A stretch of DNA of 33,283 nucleotides from Methylococcaceae bacterium (GCA_013141375.1 JABFRC010000200.1:1-33283), one strand, 5' to 3'. Numbered from the stretch's first letter, positions 1 through 9,133 are shown. The notes: generated by a model from the letters alone, not told the origin. Made by a program: numbers and translations.

Positions 1-1668
1 CTTGCAATCGCAAGTGTCGCGCAGGCAGGCCCTTCCCCCGTTGTCAGCTTCGGTTCTTATAAGAGTCATCAAATTAATGTCGACGTATTCGGACAGAATA
101 TTCCTGGTGACCGGGGCAATGAGCCCACGATAGCCCTCAATCCACTCAATCCGGCCAATATTGTTATCGGCTGGCGCATGTTTGATTCACCACCCACAGC
201 CTTGAAACATGGGGGCGTTGGGGTTAGTTTCGATGGTGGCCTGAGTTGGAGTAACTCAAAGCTACAAGCCTTAACGGGACAAACCCGCACCGACCCTGTG
301 CTGGATGTCGATTCAAACGGCAATTTCTATTACCAATCGTTGGGGCTGGGAGGAGAAGACAGAACCTCAGTTTTTAAATCCAGCGATGGGGGGATCAACT
401 GGTCCGAGCCTGTGTTTCAATTTAATGGTGATAAAAACTGGCTTGCCATTGATAAAACCTCAGGTCCCAGCAATGGCATTATCTACAGCACCTGGCGCCG
501 AACCAGCTTTCCCAATCCAGATCCCAGTTATATTCCGAAATATTTCATACGCTCGGTAGATGGCGGTATCAGTTATCAGGAGCCCGATGCCCCATTGCCT
601 GTGCCTTATTTTGGTTTTGGCAGAATCGCAATTGGTCCGGAAGGCAATGTTTATCTTTCCGGCTTTGATGAATCACTCCTTTCTATCAATGCACTCGGTG
701 TTATTCGTCAGGGACACTATTTCTTAAAGTCCGTCAATGCCAAGGAGCCTTCTATTTCACCCACATTTACTGCCAAAAAGATTGATATGGGCGGAAATTC
801 GGTGATGCTTCTTTCTCCGCAGTTGCAACTTCCAAATCCGCTTGGAGGCGATGGCGATATTCAAATTGCTGCCGATCAATCTACCGGTCCTTTACGGGGG
901 AATATATACATGCTCGCCCATGTGGTTCCCTATGACTGGATACCTGGAGGGGATCCGTTGGATGTCCATTTTGTGCGCAGCACCGATGGTGGTGAGACAT
1001 GGTCAGCGTCGACGCGTCTCAACGATGACAGTCCGAGTGCCGACGCCTATCAATGGTTTCCAATGCTTAGCGTAGCACCCAATTCCCGTATCGACGCAGT
1101 TTGGTACGATACCCGCAATGCTACGGGCTTGACGCCCTATCGATTTTCACAACTTTACTACACCTATTCCTGGGACGGCGGCATAACCTGGAGTCATAAC
1201 CAAGCAGTGACGCCGATCTTCAATACCCACCTGCCGAATAGTATTGTGAATGGTGAAGAAAGACCGGCAGATAAAATCGGCGACTACACGCAGATGCTGT
1301 CCGATGCCAATGGTGCACATATCGCCTACACCGCTACTTTCAATGGCGAACAGGATGTGTACTATCTGAATATATTCCCGGACTGTAATAACAACAGGCT
1401 GTCTGATGTGCTCGATATTGAACAACGTAAAAGCGGTGATACCAATGTCAACCATATTCCCGATTCATGCGAGAACATCACTGTATCCGGTGATATAGAC
1501 GGCGACCGCGATGTCGATCAACTGGATGTCAATCTGTTACTGGCCGTTAAAAACAAACCGGCTACCGGTGCGAATGATCCACGGGATTTAGACAAAAATG
1601 GCGTAGTTAACCTGCTGGATGCGCGAAAGCAGACCTTACTATGCACTCGGCCGCGATGTGCTGTGTAG
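1..1668 (+). CDS. Secreted BNR/Asp-box (sialidase-fold) protein with C-terminal dockerin-like domain, 5' truncated
   Basis: Frame 1 is open from base 1 (LAIASVAQAGPSPVVSFGSY..., the tail of a signal peptide) into the listed ORF at 178. Five Asp boxes: SFDGGLSW, SSDGGINW, SVDGGISY, STDGGETW, SWDGGITW. The C-terminus has DCNNNRLSDVLDI..DTNVNHIPDSCE followed by GDIDGDRDVDQLDVNLLL...RDLDKNGVVNLLDARK, two dockerin-like Ca-binding loops. Confidence 0.85.
   Translation, partial: LAIASVAQAGPSPVVSFGSYKSHQINVDVFGQNIPGDRGNEPTIALNPLNPANIVIGWRMFDSPPTALKHGGVGVSFDGGLSWSNSKLQALTGQTRTDPVLDVDSNGNFYYQSLGLGGEDRTSVFKSSDGGINWSEPVFQFNGDKNWLAIDKTSGPSNGIIYSTWRRTSFPNPDPSYIPKYFIRSVDGGISYQEPDAPLPVPYFGFGRIAIGPEGNVYLSGFDESLLSINALGVIRQGHYFLKSVNAKEPSISPTFTAKKIDMGGNSVMLLSPQLQLPNPLGGDGDIQIAADQSTGPLRGNIYMLAHVVPYDWIPGGDPLDVHFVRSTDGGETWSASTRLNDDSPSADAYQWFPMLSVAPNSRIDAVWYDTRNATGLTPYRFSQLYYTYSWDGGITWSHNQAVTPIFNTHLPNSIVNGEERPADKIGDYTQMLSDANGAHIAYTATFNGEQDVYYLNIFPDCNNNRLSDVLDIEQRKSGDTNVNHIPDSCENITVSGDIDGDRDVDQLDVNLLLAVKNKPATGANDPRDLDKNGVVNLLDARKQTLLCTRPRCAV
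1483..1665 (+). other. Dockerin-like tandem EF-hand-type domain (within the BNR CDS)
   Basis: Two loops DxDGDxDVDxxD and DxDKNGVVNxxD about 33 residues apart at the extreme C-terminus. Confidence 0.7.
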
Positions 1669-1715
1669 TCACAACACGCCACCTATAAAAATAAGAACCT
1701 TAAGAGACTTTATCC

Positions 1716-2306
1716 ATGAACCCCTTAATTTACAGATTGTTTTTTCTAGCGTCATTCCTGTTGTTTAACGGCGTGACCCAGGCCAATATCAGCCTGGGCA
1801 TCACCCCAATTACTCAGTCAGGAAACTCAGTCAATCTAGGCCTAGTGATTTCCGGCTTGGGAAGTGCTTCCGCACCATCGCTTGGCGGATACGATTTTGA
1901 CATTGGTTTTGATCCTGCCCACTTATCTTTTGACAGTGCCGTCTTTGGTGATTCGGTTTTGGGCAATCAACTGGATTTGTCCAATTTTGGTTCAAACTAC
2001 ACGACTGCTAATGTCGGCAGCCCAGGTCTTTTGAATTTATCCGAACTGTCTTTCGATGCCATTTCCGACTTAAACACCCTGCAAGCCGATAGTTTTACCT
2101 TGGCAACGCTCAGCTTTAATGTGCTCAACCCAGGCACCAGTCAATTGGATATTACAATTAATACCTTGAGCGATGCCGATGGCAGTGCGCTCCTGGCAAA
2201 CAATACCTCTGTCGCCATCACCACCGTTCCTGTACCGGGGGCAGTCTGGCTAATGCTCAGCGGATTGGGTGTGTTTTTCAGAAAATATCCATTGCTAACT
2301 AATTAG
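1716..2306 (+). CDS. Secreted cohesin-like domain protein with PEP-CTERM-like C-terminal sorting signal
   Basis: N-terminal signal peptide. Cohesin-like pattern (GGYDFDIGFDPAHLSFDSAVFGDSVLG ... LATLSFNVLNPGTSQLDI). The C-terminus VPVPGAVWLMLSGLGVFFRK resembles gammaproteobacterial VPxPAAVWLxxSGL sorting signals. Confidence 0.75.
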   Translation: MNPLIYRLFFLASFLLFNGVTQANISLGITPITQSGNSVNLGLVISGLGSASAPSLGGYDFDIGFDPAHLSFDSAVFGDSVLGNQLDLSNFGSNYTTANVGSPGLLNLSELSFDAISDLNTLQADSFTLATLSFNVLNPGTSQLDITINTLSDADGSALLANNTSVAITTVPVPGAVWLMLSGLGVFFRKYPLLTN

Positions 2307-2363
2307 TCACTGTTCAGTACCTTTAAATTCTATAAAAACAGGCTATTAGTTCGCCAGGTTTGT

Positions 2364-2403
2364 TGGGAGCGACACCTACGTCGCGACGTAGGTGTCGCTC
2401 CCA
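2364..2403. repeat. Perfect 40-bp palindrome, REP-like element
   Basis: TGGGAGCGACACCTACGTCG|CGACGTAGGTGTCGCTCCCA: 20-bp arms, no loop, intergenic. The TGTGGGAGCG-type outer end resembles gammaproteobacterial REP sequences. Confidence 0.8.
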
Positions 2404-2456
2404 CAGATGACCTGAATAGTTACACTGATTATTTTGCGTCCATATCACCCATTCCA

Positions 2457-4493
2457 TTGAAAAAACTATTTATTGTTTGTCTGATTTCAATATCAGCACA
2501 TGCCGATGAAACCCTGACCTTGCAAACCATGCAGGTCACCGCAGGTCGTTCGACCATTGACAGCTTTAACGTACCCACTGCTATTACCGTGATCGATCAG
2601 GATGACATTGAAAAACAGGTGCCGCAGATCCTGCCTGATCTGCTGCGGGGACAAACAGGGGTATTTGTGCAGGAAACCACCCCCGGCCAGGGAATTCCCA
2701 TCATCAGAGGTCTAAAAGGATCGGAAGTTCTCTATCTTGTAGATGGTATGCGACTAAGCAATGCCATTTTCCGTAATTCGCCGAATCAGTACACAGCGAT
2801 GCTTGACCCTTTCAATGTAGAAAGCATCGAGGTGTTACGCGGTCCATCATCATCCCTTTATGGCGGCGATGCGATGGGCGGCGTGGTGCAAGTGATGACG
2901 CCCACGCCTCGATTTTACGGCTCCGAATGGCAATCAAACGCCGCATTCGACAACAGTTATGCCAGTGCCGAAAATGCCTTTCAAACCCATATGAAACTTA
3001 GTGCAGGCAATGAGAAACTTGCCGTGCTGGGAGGTTTTGGGTATCAGGATTTTGATGACCGTGTCGCAGGGGGGGGTGAAGAGCAAGCTCATTCAAGTTT
3101 TAAATCCTGGGCGAGCAATAGTAAAGTCATTTACCACCCAAACAATGCTCATGAATTGCTGTTGGACATGCAGTATTACAACCAGCCTAAAACACCGCGT
3201 TATGATGAATTAATGCCGGGATACGGCCAAACCAACCCCAGCTCTTCAGTATTCTACTTCGAGCCCAACGAACGGCTGTTTTTGCATGGCAGATACCGTT
3301 ACACGCACAACACGCCGTTATTTGATAGTCTGGAGTTCCATGCTGCCCATCAACGAATCACGGATGACAGGCGAGCTCGGGATTTCGGAGATTCTATAGA
3401 AACCAGAGAGCGCAATGCCAGTCTTTTAACAGGGTTTACAGTTCAAGCGGCCCTGGCTCATTGGCCCCGTTCTCAATTGGTATACGGTTTTGAGTTTTAT
3501 CATGATGAAGTCGACAGCCGACGTTTTGATACCGATATCAATACAGGAACAGCTTCTACTGAAAAGAGTCGCTTCCCAAACGCTTCCACGATGGATTCTT
3601 ATGCACTGTATGGCAATGAGACCCTGCAGCTTGGCGAGCGCTTGCAGTTCATGCTGGGCACACGCTACAGCCATTACCATACGATACTGGCTCCGGCAGA
3701 TCGCGGCGTTGGCGCCAGGCTCGATCATGATGATGTCACCGGCAATGTCGGTTTGTCCTATTTACTGATTGACGGACTTAAATTTGTCAGCAACTTTGGA
3801 CGCGGTTTTCGTCCGCCGAATGTGTTTGACCTGGGTACGCTGGGCTCTCGACCGGGAAATCGTCACAACATCGCCAATCCCGCACTAACCCCCGAAACCC
3901 TATTGACCTGGGATGGAGGATTCAAATTTCAGAACAGGGTCTGGCAGGCTGAAGCTATCGGCTTTGTTACGGACTACCGAGATAAAATTACCAGTGTGTT
4001 GACCGGTGATAAGATTGCGGGACGTGATGTTGTTCAAAACCAGAATGTTAATAAAGTAAAACTTTACGGAGTAGAATTTGGCGCCCGATTTTTTGCCAGT
4101 GACCAACTTGAACTGTTTAGCAGCGTCAATTACACGCTGGGCGACGAAACCTTCACCGACGGCAAAAGCTTACCGGCAGACCGCATTCCGCCCTTAAATG
4201 GTCGATTCGGCCTACATTACACTCTGATGCCAACACTTTGGATTGAGTCTTATACCCGCTTCGCCAGCAGGCAGAATCGATTGAGTGGTCGTGATCGGGA
4301 TGACCCGCGCATCAATCCGGCGGGGACTGCAGGCTGGGCGACCTTAAATCTTCGTGCTGGCTGGAAACCCCATGAAAATTGGGCACTCCAACTGAGTCTT
4401 GAAAACTTGCTGGACAAAAACTACAGAGAACATGGCTCAGGCATCGATGCAACAGGCGTCAATGTCATCGCCAGCCTGCACATGACCTTGTAA
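2457..4493 (+). CDS. TonB-dependent outer-membrane receptor (haem/siderophore-type)
   Basis: TTG start, signal peptide MKKLFIVCLISISAHA, plug domain (VTAGRS...IPIIRGLKGSEVLYLVDGMRLSNA...VLRGPSSSLYGGDAMGGVVQV), barrel with FRPPNVFDLGTLG and a C-terminal ENLLDKNYREHGSGIDATG...LHMTL. Confidence 0.9.
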   Translation: MKKLFIVCLISISAHADETLTLQTMQVTAGRSTIDSFNVPTAITVIDQDDIEKQVPQILPDLLRGQTGVFVQETTPGQGIPIIRGLKGSEVLYLVDGMRLSNAIFRNSPNQYTAMLDPFNVESIEVLRGPSSSLYGGDAMGGVVQVMTPTPRFYGSEWQSNAAFDNSYASAENAFQTHMKLSAGNEKLAVLGGFGYQDFDDRVAGGGEEQAHSSFKSWASNSKVIYHPNNAHELLLDMQYYNQPKTPRYDELMPGYGQTNPSSSVFYFEPNERLFLHGRYRYTHNTPLFDSLEFHAAHQRITDDRRARDFGDSIETRERNASLLTGFTVQAALAHWPRSQLVYGFEFYHDEVDSRRFDTDINTGTASTEKSRFPNASTMDSYALYGNETLQLGERLQFMLGTRYSHYHTILAPADRGVGARLDHDDVTGNVGLSYLLIDGLKFVSNFGRGFRPPNVFDLGTLGSRPGNRHNIANPALTPETLLTWDGGFKFQNRVWQAEAIGFVTDYRDKITSVLTGDKIAGRDVVQNQNVNKVKLYGVEFGARFFASDQLELFSSVNYTLGDETFTDGKSLPADRIPPLNGRFGLHYTLMPTLWIESYTRFASRQNRLSGRDRDDPRINPAGTAGWATLNLRAGWKPHENWALQLSLENLLDKNYREHGSGIDATGVNVIASLHMTL

Positions 4494-4519
4494 ATCTTGA
4501 GGATACTTAATTTAATGCT

Positions 4520-5233
4520 TTGCTCATGAGCTACTTTCACTGCCAGCAGTTTTCGGTACGACAACAGCAGTCGGCGATGAAGATTTGTACCGATGGTTTG
4601 TTGTTTGGGGCGATGGCGCCGATTAAGCCTGGTGATACTGTTCTGGATATTGGCGCCGGTACCGGCGTGCTGTCGTTGATGGCCGCGCAGCTGGGAGCTG
4701 AGAGGGTGACAGCGGTGGAATTGACCCGCGAAGCCTATGAAGAAGCCGGTTTCAATTTCAGCAATAGCCCATGGTCGGATCGATTGACAGCGGTACATCG
4801 GGATATTCAAAGCTATGCCAGGGAGGAAGATTCGGTCTACGACGTCCTCATCAGTAATCCGCCGTTTTTTGTGCAGCACAGCAAGTCTGTCAGTCCTTCC
4901 AGAAGTATCGCCAGGCATACGGATAGTTTGTCTTTTGCCGAGTTGATTGTGGTAGTTGAGAAATTACTTGCACCACAGGGTTTGTTTTATGTGCTGTTGC
5001 CCACCAATGCGGCGATGCAATTTTCCGAGCTCGCATTGGTGGCGGGCTTGTTTCTAAGTCAGCAAATAAGTTATCGGGGCTATGAAGATAGCCCGACTAA
5101 GGTATCCGCATTGACCTTTAGCCGTATAAAGGCAGATTGTGAATATGGGTTGTTGACAATTTATCAGTCGAAAAGTATTTATACCTTAGCAAGTCAGGCC
5201 TATTTACAGGATTTTTTACTGCGCTTTGCCTAA
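4520..5233 (+). CDS. trmN6: tRNA1(Val) (adenine(37)-N6)-methyltransferase
   Basis: FSVRQQQSAMKICTDGLLFGAMA, SAM motif VLDIGAGTGVLSLMAAQ and catalytic ISNPPFF, as in TrmN6/YfiC. Confidence 0.88.
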   Translation: MLMSYFHCQQFSVRQQQSAMKICTDGLLFGAMAPIKPGDTVLDIGAGTGVLSLMAAQLGAERVTAVELTREAYEEAGFNFSNSPWSDRLTAVHRDIQSYAREEDSVYDVLISNPPFFVQHSKSVSPSRSIARHTDSLSFAELIVVVEKLLAPQGLFYVLLPTNAAMQFSELALVAGLFLSQQISYRGYEDSPTKVSALTFSRIKADCEYGLLTIYQSKSIYTLASQAYLQDFLLRFA

Positions 5234-5358
5234 GTTTAAGTCTCTATTTACGGCTGTCTATGTTCGTCAACGAACAGAATTCCGAGTTACTAAAATCTAC
5301 TATCCCATTGGCGCACAGTTATTACGATTGCCGATTTCTCTGCTTGATTGTCAGCGGG

Positions 5359-5384
5359 TACATCTCGGCTTGAGCCGAGATGTA
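5359..5384. repeat. Intergenic hairpin, possible terminator
   Basis: TACATCTCGGCT-TG-AGCCGAGATGTA, 12-bp perfect arms followed by ATGGTGGTTTTT. Confidence 0.5.
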
Positions 5385-5462
5385 TGGTGGTTTTTGGCAA
5401 AAATCATGGTTGTAAATTAACTGGCCCGGCAAAACACAATTTAATTATTAAGGGCTTCAATC

Positions 5463-5960
5463 ATGAAATATGTTTACGTTATTCCCGTTGCTTTATTTAG
5501 CATTATCACGACCAATGCATTCGGCGCTTATAGCTGCAAGCCGATATCGGGCTCAATAGAGCAATTAGCCGTTGATCCTGTCTGTAAAATTTTGAAAGAT
5601 AAAGCTGTGCATTTTCCTGATGTCACATTTTATGGTGCTCTCGGCAGCTGTTTTTCAGGTAAGTTACAGGGGACTCTTGGCGGAAAGCCGGTGACCGGGA
5701 TATCTTCTTCAGGTTTGACAGTGAATGGCATTGGTAAGCTAACGTCAGCTTCAACAATTCGTGTGTATTCTGGATCAAATGAATTAGGAAGATTGTTTAC
5801 TAAAGATTTGCTGTCCGACCCTGAAGGCAATACATCTGAATTTGTTAGTGTGGTGGACGGTAGCAAACAATTTAAAGGCGGTCACGGCAGTCTTGAAATT
5901 ATCGGTAACGGGTTATACCAAGCCACCAGCTTTTCGGGCGTTATCTGCACGGAAGATTAA
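5463..5960 (+). CDS. Small secreted protein of unknown function
   Basis: Signal peptide MKYVYVIPVALFSIITTNAFGA. The mature part has four Cys (SCKP, PVCKI, SCFSG, VICTED). No family recognised. Confidence 0.65.
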   Translation: MKYVYVIPVALFSIITTNAFGAYSCKPISGSIEQLAVDPVCKILKDKAVHFPDVTFYGALGSCFSGKLQGTLGGKPVTGISSSGLTVNGIGKLTSASTIRVYSGSNELGRLFTKDLLSDPEGNTSEFVSVVDGSKQFKGGHGSLEIIGNGLYQATSFSGVICTED

Positions 5961-5985
5961 TTCTTCTTAAATCAGCAGTCCTCTT

Positions 5986-6015
5986 TGCCTAAGCAAGTTT
6001 TACTTGGCTTAGGCA
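5986..6015. terminator. Probable bidirectional terminator between convergent genes
   Basis: TGCCTAAG-CAAGT-TT-ACTTGGCTTAGGCA stem with a single bulge, then GATTTTCT. Lies between a + CDS ending at 5960 and a - CDS ending at 6048. Confidence 0.65.
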
Positions 6016-6047
6016 GATTTTCTGAGAATGAACACATAGTTAAACGA

Positions 6048-7064
6048 TTACTTTCCCAAGCGTATAACACGCCCTTGGGCTGCAGATTGCAAGGCGGCGA
6101 CGATAATCTGGCAGTTGGCTTTGGCATCTTCAAAAGATAAAGCCGGAGCCGTACCATTTAAAATGCAATCGCTGAAATGTTCAATTTCCAGCCGGAAGTG
6201 ATTGGCAGCGGGAAGGCGTTCTTCGGTTTGGCGACCATCTTCATTCCACCAGGAAATCACTGGAACATCGCCGGGTAATTGCCATACGGTATGGCAAATG
6301 ATGCCGCCACGGGTGCCGATAATTTCATATTCGCATTTACGGGCGCGTTCAAAACTGAAATCAAAATGGGCCAGGGTGCCGTCACCAAAATCCAGGATGC
6401 CGCTGCTGGTGGTATCTGCGCCGCTCTCTGCATAATTGGCAATGGCTGTGACTGCAATGGGGAGTTGATCAAAAAACATCCGTGCGGAATGAATGGCGTA
6501 GCAGCCGATATCCCACATGGCACCGCCGCCGCGTTCAACGCTTTCTGCCAAACGATACATCCGTGCCGGGCGCATCATAAAAGAGTAGCTGGCGCGTACT
6601 GAGCGGATATCGCCAATCGTGCCCTGATCCAGTAATTCTTTCACCCGGGCATGCTGCGGGTGAAAACGGTACATAAAGCCTTCCATGACTGTGACATTGT
6701 TGCGTTGCGCGGCGGCCTCAATGGCTTCAATATCTTCAATAGTCAGTGCCATCGGCTTTTCGACCAACACATGCTTGCCTTGCTCGATCGCGCGAAGTGC
6801 CCATTCGGCATGCTCATGATTGGCCATTGGTAAGTAGATGGCATCAACGTCAGTGTCGTTCAGCAAGCTTTCCAGATGATCATAAGTACGAACATTTTGT
6901 TGCTGAGGTGCATATTGAGCCAAGGTTTGCGCTGCCGCTCCAGGCCTACGGCTGGCAATCGCCACCAGTTCGGCGTTATTAGCCTCGACAATCGCTGGCA
7001 ACAGGCGCTCATTGACACGAGCAGCTCCTAAAATTCCCCAGCGTAGTTTTTTGTTGTTACTCAT
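6048..7064 (-). CDS. Gfo/Idh/MocA-family NAD(P)-dependent oxidoreductase
   Basis: MSNNKKLRWGILGAARVNERLLPAI...; GKHVLVEKPMALT. Start at 7064 chosen (GAGG Shine-Dalgarno upstream); the ORF extends to 7139. Confidence 0.88.
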   Translation of the reverse strand: MSNNKKLRWGILGAARVNERLLPAIVEANNAELVAIASRRPGAAAQTLAQYAPQQQNVRTYDHLESLLNDTDVDAIYLPMANHEHAEWALRAIEQGKHVLVEKPMALTIEDIEAIEAAAQRNNVTVMEGFMYRFHPQHARVKELLDQGTIGDIRSVRASYSFMMRPARMYRLAESVERGGGAMWDIGCYAIHSARMFFDQLPIAVTAIANYAESGADTTSSGILDFGDGTLAHFDFSFERARKCEYEIIGTRGGIICHTVWQLPGDVPVISWWNEDGRQTEERLPAANHFRLEIEHFSDCILNGTAPALSFEDAKANCQIIVAALQSAAQGRVIRLGK

Positions 7065-7324
7065 AAGCATCCTCTTCAATTTCTTCCGTTTTAACAGCTT
7101 GGCTAAAACGGGATGGTTGTTAGCGATTTGGTCTGGCAATGATAGCGTAGTTTGCCCGTCAAATTAGCAAACAAGTCTTAAAGCCTTGCGCTTAAGTTTA
7201 GAAGTCCTTAACTGAAGCGCTACTGAATTAACACGAGTTGTAATTGAATGATTACACCTGCACTGGTTTGAACAGGCTAAAGCAAGGTATGCTTAGTACA
7301 CTTAAACCGCTGGAGATATTGATA

Positions 7325-8545
7325 ATGCAATTCCCATTCAGATTGATGTTTAGGACGGCAATACTGATTCTGCTGAGTGTTGTGCTTGTTGGTTGCGCTA
7401 GGCAAAATGCTATGCCAAATCAAGGGACCAAATCGTCTTATCAATTACTCTCGCTGGGTTTATATGAACTGAGCTCGTTTGATGCCATCGTCCATGATGA
7501 TTCCGTTCATGTCGTGGTTGTCGGTCTGGAAACTGTTTCCAGTAAAGCATCGGTTTTTCGCTATATCCACTCTGAAGATGGCGGCAGACACTGGTCGCTG
7601 CCAGTCGATTTAGGTGCAGATCTGCCCGCTTCTTTAGCCGCACGAGGCAATGATATTCAACTGGCCGTTAGCGGTAAGAATTTATTGGCTGTGTGGCAAA
7701 GTAAGGGGGAACTTCCCGGCATGGGGCCGATGGCCAGCGTTTATTCTCATGATGGGGGTAAAATCTGGCAAGCCGGTGCGAATCCGGCGGCTAATGATTT
7801 CGGCGATCAGGCGCATATTGATTTGGTTGCTGATCAACAGGGCAATTTTCATGCGGTTTGGCTGGAAGATCCGGAAGAAAATGGCTATCAAAGTTTGCGT
7901 TATGCCCGTTCAGTCGATGCCGGAGAGCATTGGCAGCCCGGCGTCAGGTTAGACGACAGTACCTGTTCGTGTTGCTGGAATACCTTGCGGGTGTCGACAA
8001 CTGGTCAACTGGATGTGTTGTATCGGGATATGGAGCCACGCGATATGGCGCTGGTACGATCCACCGACCATGGCAGTCAATGGCAACCGGTTAGTAAGGT
8101 GGGTGACTTTCATTGGCAGTTTGACGGCTGTCCGCATATTGGTGGCGGTTTAACTTATACCGACCAGTCCGAGCAATTACAGGCAATCGTTTGGACCGGC
8201 GCAGAGCCTAAACCCGGTTTATATCATCTGCACTCTGAAAATAACGGCCAAACCTGGTCTGCGCCGCAGCCCATGGGCATTCGGGGTTTACATGGCGATA
8301 TTGCTGCAATAGATAGCAAGCATGTGCTTGCGGTTTGGGATGAGTTGGGGCCTGAAGGCTCGAGTATTGTTTCCGAGTTATCGAGCGATGGCGGGATAAG
8401 CTGGGCAAATGTTCAAACGCTATCAAAACCAGGTTCGATGGTTACTCATCCCAGAATTGTTGCCACGTCAGCGGGATTTTTGGCTTTATGGTCAGAAAAA
8501 CAGCCCAAACAAAAAAACCAACTGGCGATAGCTGTATTTGATTAA
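7325..8545 (+). CDS. BNR/sialidase-fold lipoprotein
   Basis: Start at 7325 after GGAG. Lipobox LSVVLVGC. Asp boxes SEDGGRHW, SHDGGKIW, SVDAGEHW, STDHGSQW, SENNGQTW, SSDGGISW. CSCC motif (DDSTCSCCWNTL). Confidence 0.85.
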   Translation: MQFPFRLMFRTAILILLSVVLVGCARQNAMPNQGTKSSYQLLSLGLYELSSFDAIVHDDSVHVVVVGLETVSSKASVFRYIHSEDGGRHWSLPVDLGADLPASLAARGNDIQLAVSGKNLLAVWQSKGELPGMGPMASVYSHDGGKIWQAGANPAANDFGDQAHIDLVADQQGNFHAVWLEDPEENGYQSLRYARSVDAGEHWQPGVRLDDSTCSCCWNTLRVSTTGQLDVLYRDMEPRDMALVRSTDHGSQWQPVSKVGDFHWQFDGCPHIGGGLTYTDQSEQLQAIVWTGAEPKPGLYHLHSENNGQTWSAPQPMGIRGLHGDIAAIDSKHVLAVWDELGPEGSSIVSELSSDGGISWANVQTLSKPGSMVTHPRIVATSAGFLALWSEKQPKQKNQLAIAVFD

Positions 8546-8650
8546 GCGCTGCTTTAGCGTTTTGAAATCAATATAATATCTGCTGAACTTCCCTTTCAGC
8601 TTTTCAGCGATAGATAAACGAATGATAGATTTAAGTGTGTGGTCAGGCTT

Positions 8651-9133
8651 ATGAGTAATGAGCCTTGTTTGTGCGGCTCCGAGAATGCCTACTCGGAATG
8701 CTGCGGTCAGTTTCACAACGGCGAAAAAAATCCCCCTACCGCTGAATCTTTGATGCGTTCCCGCTATAGCGCTTATGTGCTGCGCAATGCCGATTATTTG
8801 CTAAAAACCTGGGATGTGACAACGCGTCCGAAGGAGATCGATTTTTCCAATGAAACGGTCGAATGGCAGCGCCTGAGTGTGGATATGGTAAAAAAAGGCG
8901 GCAGCAAAGACAGCAAAGGCCTGGTTGAATTTAAAGCAGTCTACCTGCTTGATGGAGAAGAGCACGTCATGACTGAGATCAGCCGCTTTACCAAACAGGC
9001 GGAGCGCTGGTTTTATTTAGATGGCAAAGTTAAGTCGATCAGCAAGGCCAATCAGCAAGTCAATGAGGGTAAAAATGCACCCTGCTCATGCGGCAGTGGT
9101 AAAAAATTCAAACGCTGCTGCGGTGCGAATTGA
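8651..9133 (+). CDS. ychJ: YchJ-family protein with SEC-C zinc-binding motifs
   Basis: N-terminal PCLCGSENAYSECCGQFH and C-terminal APCSCGSGKKFKRCCG, with central LMRSRYSAYVLRNADYLLKTWD. Confidence 0.9.
   Translation: MSNEPCLCGSENAYSECCGQFHNGEKNPPTAESLMRSRYSAYVLRNADYLLKTWDVTTRPKEIDFSNETVEWQRLSVDMVKKGGSKDSKGLVEFKAVYLLDGEEHVMTEISRFTKQAERWFYLDGKVKSISKANQQVNEGKNAPCSCGSGKKFKRCCGAN

Noticed and set aside
4421-4918. 165-aa minus ORF opposite the TonB receptor end and trmN6
   Set aside because: Antisense to two well-supported genes; no recognisable domain.
5226-5420. 64-aa ORF after trmN6
   Set aside because: Overlaps the trmN6 end and runs through the 5359-5384 hairpin; no SD or protein features.
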